This document shows, one piece after another, positions 37,467-46,600 of a stretch of DNA of 64,000 bases (positions are counted from its first letter, which is position 1; every line of letters begins with the position of its first letter). The DNA is taken from the NCBI RefSeq assembly GCF_000013365.1, contig NC_007778.1, positions 1,178,001-1,242,000 on the forward strand, given 5' to 3'. This stretch comes from Rhodopseudomonas palustris HaA2 (GTDB lineage Bacteria; Pseudomonadota; Alphaproteobacteria; Rhizobiales; Xanthobacteraceae). The notes under the pieces were generated by a model, which saw only the letters and a program-made list of their open reading frames with translations, did not search any database and was not told the origin of the DNA. The translations under genes and the position numbers were made by a program.

Positions 37467-38324
37467 ATGGCGACGATCATCGGCGGCCTCGCCGCCTCCC
37501 ACGTGCCCGCGATCGGCGGCGCGATCGCCAAGGGCCTGCAGAAGGACCCGTATTGGGCGCCGTTCTTCGACGGCTTCGACGCCACGCATCGCTGGCTCGA
37601 CGCGGTGAAGCCCGACGCCGCGGTGGTGATCTACAACGATCACGGCCTCAACTTCTTCCTCGACAAGATGCCGACCTTCGCGGTCGGCGCGGCGCCGGAG
37701 TATCGCAACGACGACGAGGGCTGGGGCATCCCGGTGCGCGCGCCGTTCCGCGGCGACACCGCGCTGTCGTGGCACATCATCGAGACGCTGGTCGGCGCCG
37801 AATTCGATCCGGTCACCTGCCAGGAGATGCTGGTCGACCACGCCTACAGCCTGCCGATGGAACTGTTCTTTCGCGAAAGGGCGCACGACATCCCGACCGT
37901 GCCGGTGGTCGTCAACACCGTGCAGCATCCGCTGCCGTCGCTGCGCCGCTGCTTCAAGCTCGGCCAGGCGATCGGCCGCGCCATCGAATCCTATCCTGAA
38001 GATCTGAAAGTCGTGGTGATCGGCACCGGCGGGCTGTCGCACCAGCTCGAAGGCGAGCGCGCCGGCTTCATCAACACCGCCTTCGACCGCCGCTGCATGG
38101 ACGCGATGACCGGCGATATCGACAGCCTCTTGACGATCGACCCGCACGAGCTGGTCGAACTCGCCGGCAGCCAGGGCGTCGAAGTGATGAACTGGGTGGC
38201 AATGCGCGGCGCGCTCACCGGCGACGTCCACGAGCTGCACCGCAACTATCATCTGCCGATCTCCAACACCGCGTCGGGAATCATGCTGCTGGAGAATAGG
38301 CCGAAGCTGGCGCAGGCGGCGTAG
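37467..38324 (+). CDS. ligB: Protocatechuate 4,5-dioxygenase, beta (catalytic) subunit
   Basis: The 285-residue catalytic subunit begins MATIIGGLAASHVPAIGGAI. His12 and His59 (VIYNDHGLNFF) occupy the Fe(II) ligand positions, and the GTGGLSHQLEGERAG segment carries the conserved catalytic His. It cleaves protocatechuate with O2 to 4-carboxy-2-hydroxymuconate semialdehyde. The ATG at 37467 is preceded by GGGGAG; a start 18 nt earlier is less likely. LigC, LigI and LigJ genes are not adjacent, so the downstream pathway must be elsewhere. Confidence 0.92.
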   Translation: MATIIGGLAASHVPAIGGAIAKGLQKDPYWAPFFDGFDATHRWLDAVKPDAAVVIYNDHGLNFFLDKMPTFAVGAAPEYRNDDEGWGIPVRAPFRGDTALSWHIIETLVGAEFDPVTCQEMLVDHAYSLPMELFFRERAHDIPTVPVVVNTVQHPLPSLRRCFKLGQAIGRAIESYPEDLKVVVIGTGGLSHQLEGERAGFINTAFDRRCMDAMTGDIDSLLTIDPHELVELAGSQGVEVMNWVAMRGALTGDVHELHRNYHLPISNTASGIMLLENRPKLAQAA

Positions 38325-38361
38325 CGCTTCGTCGGTTCGCCGCACTCGCCCAACCAACCAC

Positions 38362-38452
38362 CGTCATGCCCGGGCTTGACCCGGGCATCCACGAAGCCAA
38401 GCAGCGCGGTGCCTGTTGACGTCGATGGCCGGGTCAAGCCCGGCCATGACGC
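38362..38452. repeat. Palindromic intergenic repeat, family A copy 3
   Basis: CGTCATGCCCGGG...CCCGGGCATCCACG is followed by GTCGATGGCCGGG...CCCGGCCATGACG, the same inverted element as at 7761. It separates ligB from the P450 gene. Confidence 0.85.
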
Positions 38453-38493
38453 GGTGGGAGGTGCAGCCGCATCAACACCCGAGGAATCGCCCG

Positions 38494-39681
38494 ATGTTCA
38501 GCTTCGATCCCTACTCCCCCGCGGTCGATGCCGACCCCTTTCCGCTGTACAAGACCCTGCGCGACGAGCATCCGGTGTATTGGAGCGAACCGGCGCAGAT
38601 GTGGGTGCTGTCGCGCTACATCGACGTCGCCTCCGCCGGCACCAATTGGCAGGTGTTCTCCTCGGCCAAGGGCAATCTGATGACCGAGCTGCCGGGCCGC
38701 GCCGGCGCCACGCTCGGCACCACCGACCCGCCGCGCCACGACCGGCTGCGCGGTCTCGTCCAGCACGCCTTCATGAAGCGCAATCTCGAGGCGCTGGCCG
38801 AGCCGATGCGCGACATCGCGCGCGAGGCGGCCGAGGCGCTGCGCGGCCGCGAGCAGTTCGACTTCATCGCCGACTTCTCGTCGAAATTCACCGTGCGGGT
38901 GCTGTTCGCCGCCTTGGGCCTGCCGCTCGGCGACGAGCAGACGGTGCGCGACAAGGCGGTGCTGATGGTGCAGAGCGACCCGGTCAGCCGCGCCAAGGGG
39001 CCGGAACATCTCGCCGCCTATGCGTGGATGCAGGACTACGCGGCCAAGGTGATCGCGCAGCGGCGCGCCGAACCACAGAACGACCTGATCTCGCATTTCA
39101 GCATGGCGGAGATCGACGGCGACAAATTGGACGAGCGCGAGGTGCTGCTGACGACGACGACGCTGATCATGGCCGGGATCGAATCGCTCGGCGGCTTCAT
39201 GAGCATGCTGGCGCTGAATCTCGCCGACTATGCCGATGCCCGCCGCGCGGTGGTCGCCGATCCGGCGCGGCTGCCGGACGCGGTCGAGGAGTCGCTGCGC
39301 TACAACACCTCGGCGCAGCGCTTCAAACGCTGCCTGCAGACCGACCTGACGCTGCACGGCGTCACCATGAAGGCCGGCGATTTCGTCTGCCTCGCCTACG
39401 GCTCCGCCAATCGCGACGAGCGGCAGTTTCCCAATCCGGACGTCTACGATCTGGCGCGCAAGCCGAAGGGCCATCTCGGCTTCGGCGGCGGCGTCCACGG
39501 CTGCCTCGGCTCGGCGATCGCCAGAATGGCGATCAAAATCGCGTTCGACGAGTTTCACAAGGTGGTGCCGGACTACACGCGGGTGCAGCCGCGGCTCGAC
39601 TGGATGCCGTCCTCGACCTTCCGCAGCCCGCTGCGGCTGGAGATGGCGGTCGAGCGTGCAGAATCACGCAACGCGGCGTAG
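38494..39681 (+). CDS. Cytochrome P450
   Basis: The 395-residue soluble bacterial P450 has the heme loop FGGGVHGCLGSAIAR with ligand Cys337. The K-helix ExxR is E266-x-x-R269, and RDERQFPNPDVYDLAR lies before the heme loop. The oxygen-activation helix reads AGIES (227-231), with Ser where Thr is usual. GAGGA precedes the ATG at 38494. It needs ferredoxin and reductase partners, none of which is adjacent. Following ligAB, it might hydroxylate or O-demethylate an aromatic acid; that is only positional inference. Confidence 0.92.
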   Translation: MFSFDPYSPAVDADPFPLYKTLRDEHPVYWSEPAQMWVLSRYIDVASAGTNWQVFSSAKGNLMTELPGRAGATLGTTDPPRHDRLRGLVQHAFMKRNLEALAEPMRDIAREAAEALRGREQFDFIADFSSKFTVRVLFAALGLPLGDEQTVRDKAVLMVQSDPVSRAKGPEHLAAYAWMQDYAAKVIAQRRAEPQNDLISHFSMAEIDGDKLDEREVLLTTTTLIMAGIESLGGFMSMLALNLADYADARRAVVADPARLPDAVEESLRYNTSAQRFKRCLQTDLTLHGVTMKAGDFVCLAYGSANRDERQFPNPDVYDLARKPKGHLGFGGGVHGCLGSAIARMAIKIAFDEFHKVVPDYTRVQPRLDWMPSSTFRSPLRLEMAVERAESRNAA

Positions 39682-39694
39682 CGCCGTGCGATCG

Positions 39695-39777
39695 CGTCAT
39701 TGCGAGGAGCGGAGCGACGAAGCAATCCAGCGCCGTGCATAGCGTCTCTGGATTGCTTCGCTGCGCGCGCAATGACG
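39695..39777. repeat. Palindromic intergenic repeat, family C copy 1
   Basis: CGTCATTGCGAGG...GAAGCAATCCAG and the mirrored CTGGATTGCTTCG...CGCAATGACG form an inverted element, also found at 54419. It lies between the convergent P450 and alkylsulfatase genes. Confidence 0.85.
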
Positions 39778-39802
39778 TTCAACGGAGTTGGCAGGCTGCC
39801 GT

Positions 39803-41749
39803 TCAGCTCATGATCGTCCGCTTCGGCTCGACGATCTCGAACATCCGCGGGAACTCGTCCATCAGCGCCATCAGTTCGGCGAGCTTCATCGGATTGCCGC
39901 GGACCTTGATCCGGCCGGCCACCACCGCCTCGGGGAACGAGGTCTGCTTGGCGATCACCTCGTCGAGCACGCCGCGCGGCAATTCGAAGCCGGCATCGGC
40001 GTTGTCCGCCGCCGCGCCCTCCAGATAGGTCAGTGCGCAATTCTCCAGCGTCAGCACCCAGCGCTCGGCGGTGTCGGTGAATGTCCAGTTCAGCACGATG
40101 GTCTTGCCTTCGGCCTTCGGTCCGTTGAGCCGGACGCCGAGCACGTCCCAGAGCTGCGAGGTCTTCAGCGCCGCCAGCGTCTCGCGCGGCATCGGCGGCC
40201 GCGCCGGCACCTTGGGCATGCCGGCGCGCAGCTCCTGCGCGCCGAACAGATAGGCGTTGCGCCACGTCGCGCTCTCGGACTGATAGCCCAATTGTTCGAA
40301 GGTGTCGGCGAGCAGATGCCGGCCGTCCTGGTTGTCCGGCTCGGCGAACACCAGATGGCTCAGCGCCTGCGCCACGAAGCGGAATTCGCCGCGTGCGAAA
40401 TCGGCGCGGGCCTTCGCCAGCAGCGCGTCGGCGCCGCCCATGTACTCCACATACTTCCTGCCGGCCTCGACCGGCGGCAGCGGATCGAGATTGGCCGGGT
40501 TGGCGTCGTACCAGCCGAGATATTTCTGGTAGATCGCCTTCACATTGTGGCGGATGTGGCCGTAATAGCCGCGCGTGTGCCAGGCGCCGTCGAGACTCTT
40601 CGGCAGCCGGATGGTCTCGGCGATCTCGGCGGCGGTGAGGCCGTGGTTGATCAGCCGCAGCGTCTGGTCGTGGGCGAATTTGTAGAGGTCGCGCTGTTGC
40701 CGGATCATCGTGTCGATCCGCTCGGCGCCCCACACCGGCCAGTGATGCTGCCCGCACATCGCCTCGGCCTTGCCGCCCCACAGCTGCAGCGCCTCGCTGA
40801 GATATTTCGACCACGCCAGCGCGTCGCGGACATCGGCGCCGCGAAACGGCAGCAGATTGTGGAAATTGTGCGTGCAGTTCTCGGCGAGGTTCAGGAGCTT
40901 GCAGCGCGGGACGTAGAAATGCATCTCGGCCGGCGCCTCTGAATTCGGCGCCATCTGGAATTCGAGCGTTACGCCGTCGATGGTCCGCGTGTCGCCGGTC
41001 GCCCGGATCAGATCGGTCGGCCGCAGCAGCGCCACCGAGCCCGCCGCCATCGACTTGCCGAGCCCGCAATCGACCTGGCCGCGCGGGCCCTTGGCGAGCA
41101 GCGGGCCGAACTGATACTGCGCGCGCCGCAGCATCGCCGGCCCGGCGATGATGTTCTCCGAGACGGCGTGCTCCATGAACTGGTCCGGCGCGATGATCGG
41201 CACGGCGCCGCGCGACAGCGCCGCGTCGTCGAGCACACCGCGCGCGCCGCCCCAATGGTCGGCGTGGGTGTGGGTGAAGATCACCGCGCTGACCGGCCGC
41301 TCGCCGCGATGCCGATAATAAAGTTGCAGCGCCGCGCGCGCGCCCTCGATCGAGGTCAGCGTATCGACCACGATGACGCCGCGGTCGCCCTCGATCAGCG
41401 TCATGTTGGCGATGTCGAAGCCGCGCACCTGATAGACCCCGGGCACCACCTCGAACAGGCCGTGATTCATGTTGAGCCGCGATTGCCGCCACAGGCTCGG
41501 ATCGACGCTCGGTGGCGCTGTTTCCGCGGCGAGAAATGCGTAAGGCGCCAGGCTCCACACCGTGCGGCCCTGCGGCGACGTAATCATCGCGTCGTCGATG
41601 GTGCCGAGAAAGCCGCGCCGCGCCTCGTCGAAATCCCGCGTGTCGGAAAACGGCAATTCGTTCAGCACCGTCGCGTGCCGCGCGATCACCGGCGCGGTCG
41701 CATCCTTGGCGACGCGTGCTGAATCGGGCTTGTGACCAGCGTCGCTCAT
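39803..41749 (-). CDS. Alkyl/aryl-sulfatase of the SdsA1/BDS1 metallo-beta-lactamase type
   Basis: The 648-residue protein has the metallo-beta-lactamase zinc motif FTHTHADHWGGARG (His160, His162, Asp164, His165) and the dimerisation domain of SdsA1-like sulfatases. A C-terminal SCP2-like lipid-binding domain (about 520-645) ends in GRIKVRGNPMKLAELMALMDEFPRMFEIVEP-type sequence. It hydrolyses alkyl sulfate esters such as dodecyl sulfate to alcohol and sulfate. No signal peptide is present, so it should act in the cytosol, unlike secreted SdsA1. It may feed the sulfate pool, in keeping with the sulfur genes nearby. Confidence 0.9.
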   Translation of the reverse strand: MSDAGHKPDSARVAKDATAPVIARHATVLNELPFSDTRDFDEARRGFLGTIDDAMITSPQGRTVWSLAPYAFLAAETAPPSVDPSLWRQSRLNMNHGLFEVVPGVYQVRGFDIANMTLIEGDRGVIVVDTLTSIEGARAALQLYYRHRGERPVSAVIFTHTHADHWGGARGVLDDAALSRGAVPIIAPDQFMEHAVSENIIAGPAMLRRAQYQFGPLLAKGPRGQVDCGLGKSMAAGSVALLRPTDLIRATGDTRTIDGVTLEFQMAPNSEAPAEMHFYVPRCKLLNLAENCTHNFHNLLPFRGADVRDALAWSKYLSEALQLWGGKAEAMCGQHHWPVWGAERIDTMIRQQRDLYKFAHDQTLRLINHGLTAAEIAETIRLPKSLDGAWHTRGYYGHIRHNVKAIYQKYLGWYDANPANLDPLPPVEAGRKYVEYMGGADALLAKARADFARGEFRFVAQALSHLVFAEPDNQDGRHLLADTFEQLGYQSESATWRNAYLFGAQELRAGMPKVPARPPMPRETLAALKTSQLWDVLGVRLNGPKAEGKTIVLNWTFTDTAERWVLTLENCALTYLEGAAADNADAGFELPRGVLDEVIAKQTSFPEAVVAGRIKVRGNPMKLAELMALMDEFPRMFEIVEPKRTIMS

Positions 41750-41915
41750 CGTTTACCCCCTGCGCGTTGTTGTTGTGACTGCTGCGCAGGCGGCATTCAA
41801 CAGCATGCCAAATCGGATTGCAAAGCCCGATCGGACTCCTGACGGATTTGTAATGGGACGCGTAGTTGCGGTGCGAACGCGGAGCATCGCGACGTCGCAC
41901 CACGTCCCGTTACGT

Positions 41916-42005
41916 CGTCATGGCCGGGCTTGTCCCGGCCATCCACGTCTGTCCCGCCGCATCTGCAGCAAGGCGTGGATGCCCGGCACAAGGCCGGGCA
42001 TGACG
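41916..42005. repeat. Palindromic intergenic repeat, family A copy 4
   Basis: CGTCATGGCCGGG...CCCGGCCATCCACG and GCGTGGATGCCCGG...CCGGGCATGACGG form the family A inverted element, closest to the copy at 7761. It lies between two same-strand genes, upstream of the sulfatase and downstream of the secreted repeat protein. Confidence 0.85.
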
Positions 42006-42020
42006 GACGTGAGCGATGAC

Positions 42021-42401
42021 TTACGGCTTGGCGATGTGCCAGGCGCCGTTGAGGAAGCCGTCGCCGGTGGTGTCGCCGGGCTTCATGTCCTTGGCGAAGG
42101 TATACAGCGGCTTGCCCTTGTAGGCCCACATCTTGCTGCCGTCGTCGCGCGTCACGATGGTCATGTCGGCGGTCGGCTTGGCGTCGGCTGCGGCGGCGAG
42201 CGGCGGCCAGTTGGTGGCGCAGGGGCCGTTGCACATCGACTTGCCGCCGGCGTCCTTGTCGAAGGTGTAGAGCGTCATGCCCTTGGCGTCGACGAAGGTC
42301 TTGCCGGCGGCGGTGTCGGCGGTCTTGAGCGTCATGGCCGAGGCCGCGGAAGCGGCGAGCGCGAAAACGGCGGCGGTGAAAAGCGTGAGCGTGCGGGACA
42401 T
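42021..42401 (-). CDS. Secreted lipoprotein-like repeat protein (COG4315 type)
   Basis: The 126-residue protein has a signal peptide (MSRTLTLFTAAVFALAASAASA). Two copies of a short beta repeat follow, MTLYTFDKDAGGKSMCNGPCATNWPP and KPLYTFAKDMKPGDT, typical of the secreted-repeat/lipoprotein_15 family. Two close cysteines (CNGPC) may form a disulfide. AGGAG precedes the ATG at 42401. The family's biochemical role is not established. It has no lipobox, so the mature form is likely soluble in the periplasm. Confidence 0.83.
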   Translation of the reverse strand: MSRTLTLFTAAVFALAASAASAMTLKTADTAAGKTFVDAKGMTLYTFDKDAGGKSMCNGPCATNWPPLAAAADAKPTADMTIVTRDDGSKMWAYKGKPLYTFAKDMKPGDTTGDGFLNGAWHIAKP

Positions 42402-42465
42402 GGTGACTCCTGGTGAACGGGGCGACGCGGGGCGCGTCGTCTTCACCAACAGCGCCGCGCGCCGA

Positions 42466-43449
42466 TTATTCCCGTGCGGTGTCGGTGCTGATCGTGTCGC
42501 CCCAACTCAGGCGGCGGAATCGCGCATAAGACGGCTTGTCACGCCGCGGCGCGACCGCATGGTCGAGCCCCTGCGGCGTGCACAGCTTGGCGGTGATCGC
42601 CACCTTGGTCTGCACCGGCTGCGTCAGCACGCGCGAGGGCCGCGACGGCGGCGCCGTGCGGCTCAGCGCCAGATAGATGAATTTTTCGTCCTCATAGGGA
42701 AGTTCGGCGCCCTTGAGGTGTTGATGCAGTCTCGACCGCGGTAGCCGCTGCACGAAGTGACACCAGTCCGGCGCGGTCAGCGGACAGGCGTGCTCGTGCG
42801 GGCACGGCGCGATCACGCGCGCGCCCTGTGCGATCAGCCGCGCGCGGACCGCGAGGATGCGGGCATAGCCGGCCGGCGTGCCGGGCTCGACGATCAGCAG
42901 CGTGTCGCTGGTCTTGCGCCACGCCGCATCGGCGAAGTCGTCGCGCGCTTTGTCGTCGAGTTCGTTGATGACGTAGCTGGCGATCACCAAGGCCGCGTCC
43001 GGCGCCCCGCCGAGCAGTTTGCGCGCGTCGCCGAGTTGGTAGTCCGCACCCGCGAGCGGGCTGCCTTGCGCCAGCGTCAGCGCCAATGCGCGTAACGCCG
43101 TGTTGGCATCGAGCAGGGTGAAGCTCTGCAGCGTGTCGAACGCCTGCGCGGCGGCCCAGCTCGCGGTGCCCGGTCCGGCGCCGACATCGAGCAGCGTGCG
43201 CGGGGCGAAGTCCGGGCGGATCTCGCGCAGCGCATTCAGGCTCGCCGCCACCGCCGCGTAAGTCGCCGGCATCCGCGCGCCCGCATAGGCCAGCGCGTCG
43301 GTCGTGGTCTTGATCGGGGAAGAGTTGCCGCCGTCGCGATAGGTCTGTGAGATAGCAGCCGCCCGCGTCGCCGCCGCGTCGCGCGGCAAGCGGTGCAGCG
43401 CCTGCTCCAGCGCGGCCTTCAGTTCGGCGGGGAGGGACGGCGGGATCAT
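42466..43449 (-). CDS. Rsm22-like small-ribosomal-subunit methyltransferase
   Basis: The 327-residue protein has a SAM-binding LLDVGAGPGTASWAAAQAF, an ASYVINEL strand and LLIVEPGTPAGYARI. The cysteine-rich APCPHEHACPL plus DWCHFVQRL is typical of the Rsm22 family, which probably binds an iron-sulfur cluster. Homologues associate with the small ribosomal subunit. It stands 63 nt upstream of the secreted repeat protein gene on the same strand. Its own upstream side is filled by repeats before smc. Confidence 0.83.
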   Translation of the reverse strand: MIPPSLPAELKAALEQALHRLPRDAAATRAAAISQTYRDGGNSSPIKTTTDALAYAGARMPATYAAVAASLNALREIRPDFAPRTLLDVGAGPGTASWAAAQAFDTLQSFTLLDANTALRALALTLAQGSPLAGADYQLGDARKLLGGAPDAALVIASYVINELDDKARDDFADAAWRKTSDTLLIVEPGTPAGYARILAVRARLIAQGARVIAPCPHEHACPLTAPDWCHFVQRLPRSRLHQHLKGAELPYEDEKFIYLALSRTAPPSRPSRVLTQPVQTKVAITAKLCTPQGLDHAVAPRRDKPSYARFRRLSWGDTISTDTARE

Positions 43450-43451
43450 GC

Positions 43452-43605
43452 TTCACCCTCCCCTGGAGGGGGAGGGTCGCTCGCGTAGCGAGCGGGGTGG
43501 GGTGGCGAAGTTACGAAACGCGGTGCCCGTGGCTCACCCCACCCCGTCCCGCATCCCGCTGCGCGGGCTGCATGCCGACCCTCCCCCTCCAGGGGAGGGT
43601 GAAGG
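43452..43605. repeat. Palindromic intergenic repeat, family D-like copy 3
   Basis: CACCCTCCCCTGGAGGGGGAGGG and its mirror CCCTCCCCCTCCAGGGGAGGG bound about 150 nt with GCGAGCGGGGTGGGG / CCCCACCCCG inner arms. It is a diverged relative of the family at 24932 and 33941. A further half copy (CCCTCGAGGGGAGGGGGAG) follows at about 43652-43670, before the smc stop. Confidence 0.75.
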
Positions 43606-43671
43606 TAGCATCGGCGCAGCAGCGCGAGATGTTCCATGTACGGTTACCCAGCCCTCGAGGGGAGGGGGAGC

Positions 43672-46600
43672 TCACGCCACGTTCTGATCCAGAATATCCA
43701 CCGCGCCTTGCAGGTCGACCGAGACCAGCTGCGAGACGCCGCGCTCCGCCATGGTGACGCCGAACAGCCGGTTCATCCGCGCCATGGTGATCGGGTTGTG
43801 GGTGATAATGATGAACCGCGTCTCGGTGGTCGCGGTCATCTCGTTCAACAGGTCGCAGAACCGTTCGACGTTGTGGTCGTCGAGCGGCGCGTCGACTTCG
43901 TCCAGCACGCAGATCGGCGACGGGTTGGTGAGGAACACCGCGAAGATCAGCGCCATCGCGGTCAGCGCCTGCTCGCCGCCGGACAATAGCGACAGCGATT
44001 GCGGCTTCTTCCCCGGCGGCTTGGCGATGATTTCGAGGCCGGCTTCCAGCGGGTCGTCGCTCTCGATCAGTTTCAATTCGGCCTCGCCGCCGCCGAACAG
44101 CGTGGTGAACAGCCGCTTGAAGTGGCCGTTGACGACTTCGAACGACGCCAGGAGGCGCTCGCGCGCTTCCTTGTTGAGGCTCTGGATGCCGGTGCGCAGC
44201 TTCTTGATCGCCTCGACCAGATCGTCGCGCTCGGCGGCGAGCGAGCCGTGCTGGGTTTCGACCTCGTTGAGCTCTTCCTCGGCGCGCAGATTGACTGCGC
44301 CGAGCCGTTCGCGGTCGCGGCGCAGCTTCTCCAGATCGGCTTCGATCTCGGCGAGCGGCGGCAGTTCGGTGCCCTCGACGATCTCGGCGAGCGAGGCGGC
44401 GGCCTGCGGCTCGACTTCGAGCATGTCGCGGATCTCGCGCTCGATGTCCTCGAGCCGGCGGCGCGCCGCTTCCATCCGCTCCTCGGCGCGGGCGCAGGCT
44501 TCGCGGGCGCGGGAGAGCTGTTCGAGCGTCGCTTTCGCGGCGCGGTCGGTGTCGGCCATCGCCTGTTCGGCGGTGGCGAGCGCGTCGGCGGCGGTGCGGC
44601 GGTCGGCCTCGGCGTATTCGATCTCGGTGATGATCGCGCTGCGCTTCTCGGCGAACACCGTCGGCGCATTGTCGAGCTCGGCGCGCTCGGCGATCAGTTC
44701 GGCGACGCGCTCCTCGACGGTCGCGATCTGCGACGCCGCGCTCTGCTTGCGCTGGATCCACTGGTTGCGCTCGCCGACGATCGCCTGCAGCCGCTTGTCG
44801 GCGAGCTCGGCCTCGCGCGCCAGCGCCTGCGCCTCGGCGCGGACCTGCGCGGCGTTGCGCCGATGATTTTCGATGTCGCCGCGCACGGCCGACAGCCGCT
44901 GCTCGGAATCGTCGTTCGGCGCAAGCTCCGCCAGCGCGTTCTCGGCGGTCTCGCAGGCCATCTCGGCTTCGAGACGGTCGGCGGCGAGGCGCGACTGCGC
45001 TTCGGTCAGCGCCGAGCGGCGCGCGGCGTGGCGGTTGATCTCGCGCTCGGCGGCGGCATGGCGCTCGCGCGCGGCATCGACCTCGCGGCGGGCGCCGCGC
45101 AGCGACTCGCGCGACGCGGACTCGGCCTGCGCAGCGTTGCGCAGTTCGGCTTCGGCCATTTCCAGCGCGTCGCGCTTGGCGCTCGCGTCGATCCGGGCCT
45201 GCTCCAGTTCGTTCTCGATATCGACCAGACGGGCGCGCTCCGCCAGACGCCGCGCCGCGCCGGTCGGCGCATGGGCCGAGGCGACGAAGCCGTCCCAGCG
45301 CCAGACGTCGCCGTCGAGCGACACCAGCCGCTGGCCGGTTTTCAACTGCCCGACCAGTTCGCCGCCGCGCTCCTTCGTCACCACGCCGATCTGCGCCAGA
45401 CGCCGCGCCAACTCCGGTGGCGCGTTGACGTGTTGGCTCAGCGCCTCGACGCCGTCCGGCAGCGCCGGATCGTCGGCCTGCACGCCGATATCGGTCCAGC
45501 GCATCGGCGCGGTCGGGTCCACCGGCGCGTCGAGATCGTCGCCCAGCACGGCGCCGATCGCCTTCTCGTAACCCTTGGCGACGGTGATGCCGTCGATGAT
45601 CGGCGGCCACAGATTCTTGGTCTCGCCGTTGAGGATCTTGCTGATCGTCTTGGCTTCGGTCTCGAGCCGCTGCACGCGCTTTTCGGCGTCGACCAGCGGG
45701 CTGCGCGAGCCGTCGAGCTTGTGCCGGGCGGCGACCTGCGCAGCCTCGGCCTGCTGCACCGAGGCTTCGAGTTCGGCCAGCGTCTCCTGCGCCATCGCCA
45801 CCGCTTCGGCGAGTTCGTCGACATTGCCGGCGCCGCTGGTTTCCGCCGTCAGCCGCTCGATTTCGCTGTCGACGTTCCTGATCTCGGTGTCGAGCCGGCC
45901 GAGCCGGTCGCGATGGCTGCGCACCGCCTGCTCGAACTGGTTGCGCCGCGCGGTGAGCTGGGCGAGCTGGGTGGTGAGTTCGGCGAACAGCCGCTCGGCT
46001 TCGCCGAGCGCTTCCTCGGCGAGGCCGACGCGCTCGTCGACGCCGCCGCGCTTCTCGACGCGTTCGAGAATCTCTTCACGCAGCTCGATGTCCTCGGCCT
46101 GCAGCCGCTCCAGTGCGGCGTCGGCATCGATCGCCTGTTGCTGCTCGCGCTCGACGTCGGAGGAGAACTGCGCCAGCCGGCGCTCGAGCTCGACGACGCG
46201 CTCCTTGGCGCGGGCCTCCTCGCGGTCGAGCAATTCGCGGGCGTTGATCAGCCGCTGCAATCCTGCGGCGGCGCGGGCCTCGGCCTCGCGCAGGCCGGGC
46301 AGCGTCGAGGCGCGGTCGGCCTGGATGCGGGCGGCCTCGGCTTGCTCGCGGGTACGCTCGGCGAGTTCGCGGACGCCGAGATCGTGCACCTGGGCGGCGG
46401 TGGTGACCTCGGTGTTGGCGTCGCGCCAGCGCAGATGATACAGCGTCGCCTCGGTCTTGCGCACCTTGGCGGCGACTTCCCTGAATCGGATCGCCTGCCG
46501 CGCCTGCTTCTTCAGCCCGTCGACCTGCGACGAGAGTTGTCCGATCACGTCCTCGACGCGGGTCAGGTTGGTTTCGGCCGCCTTCAGCCGCAGTTCGGCC

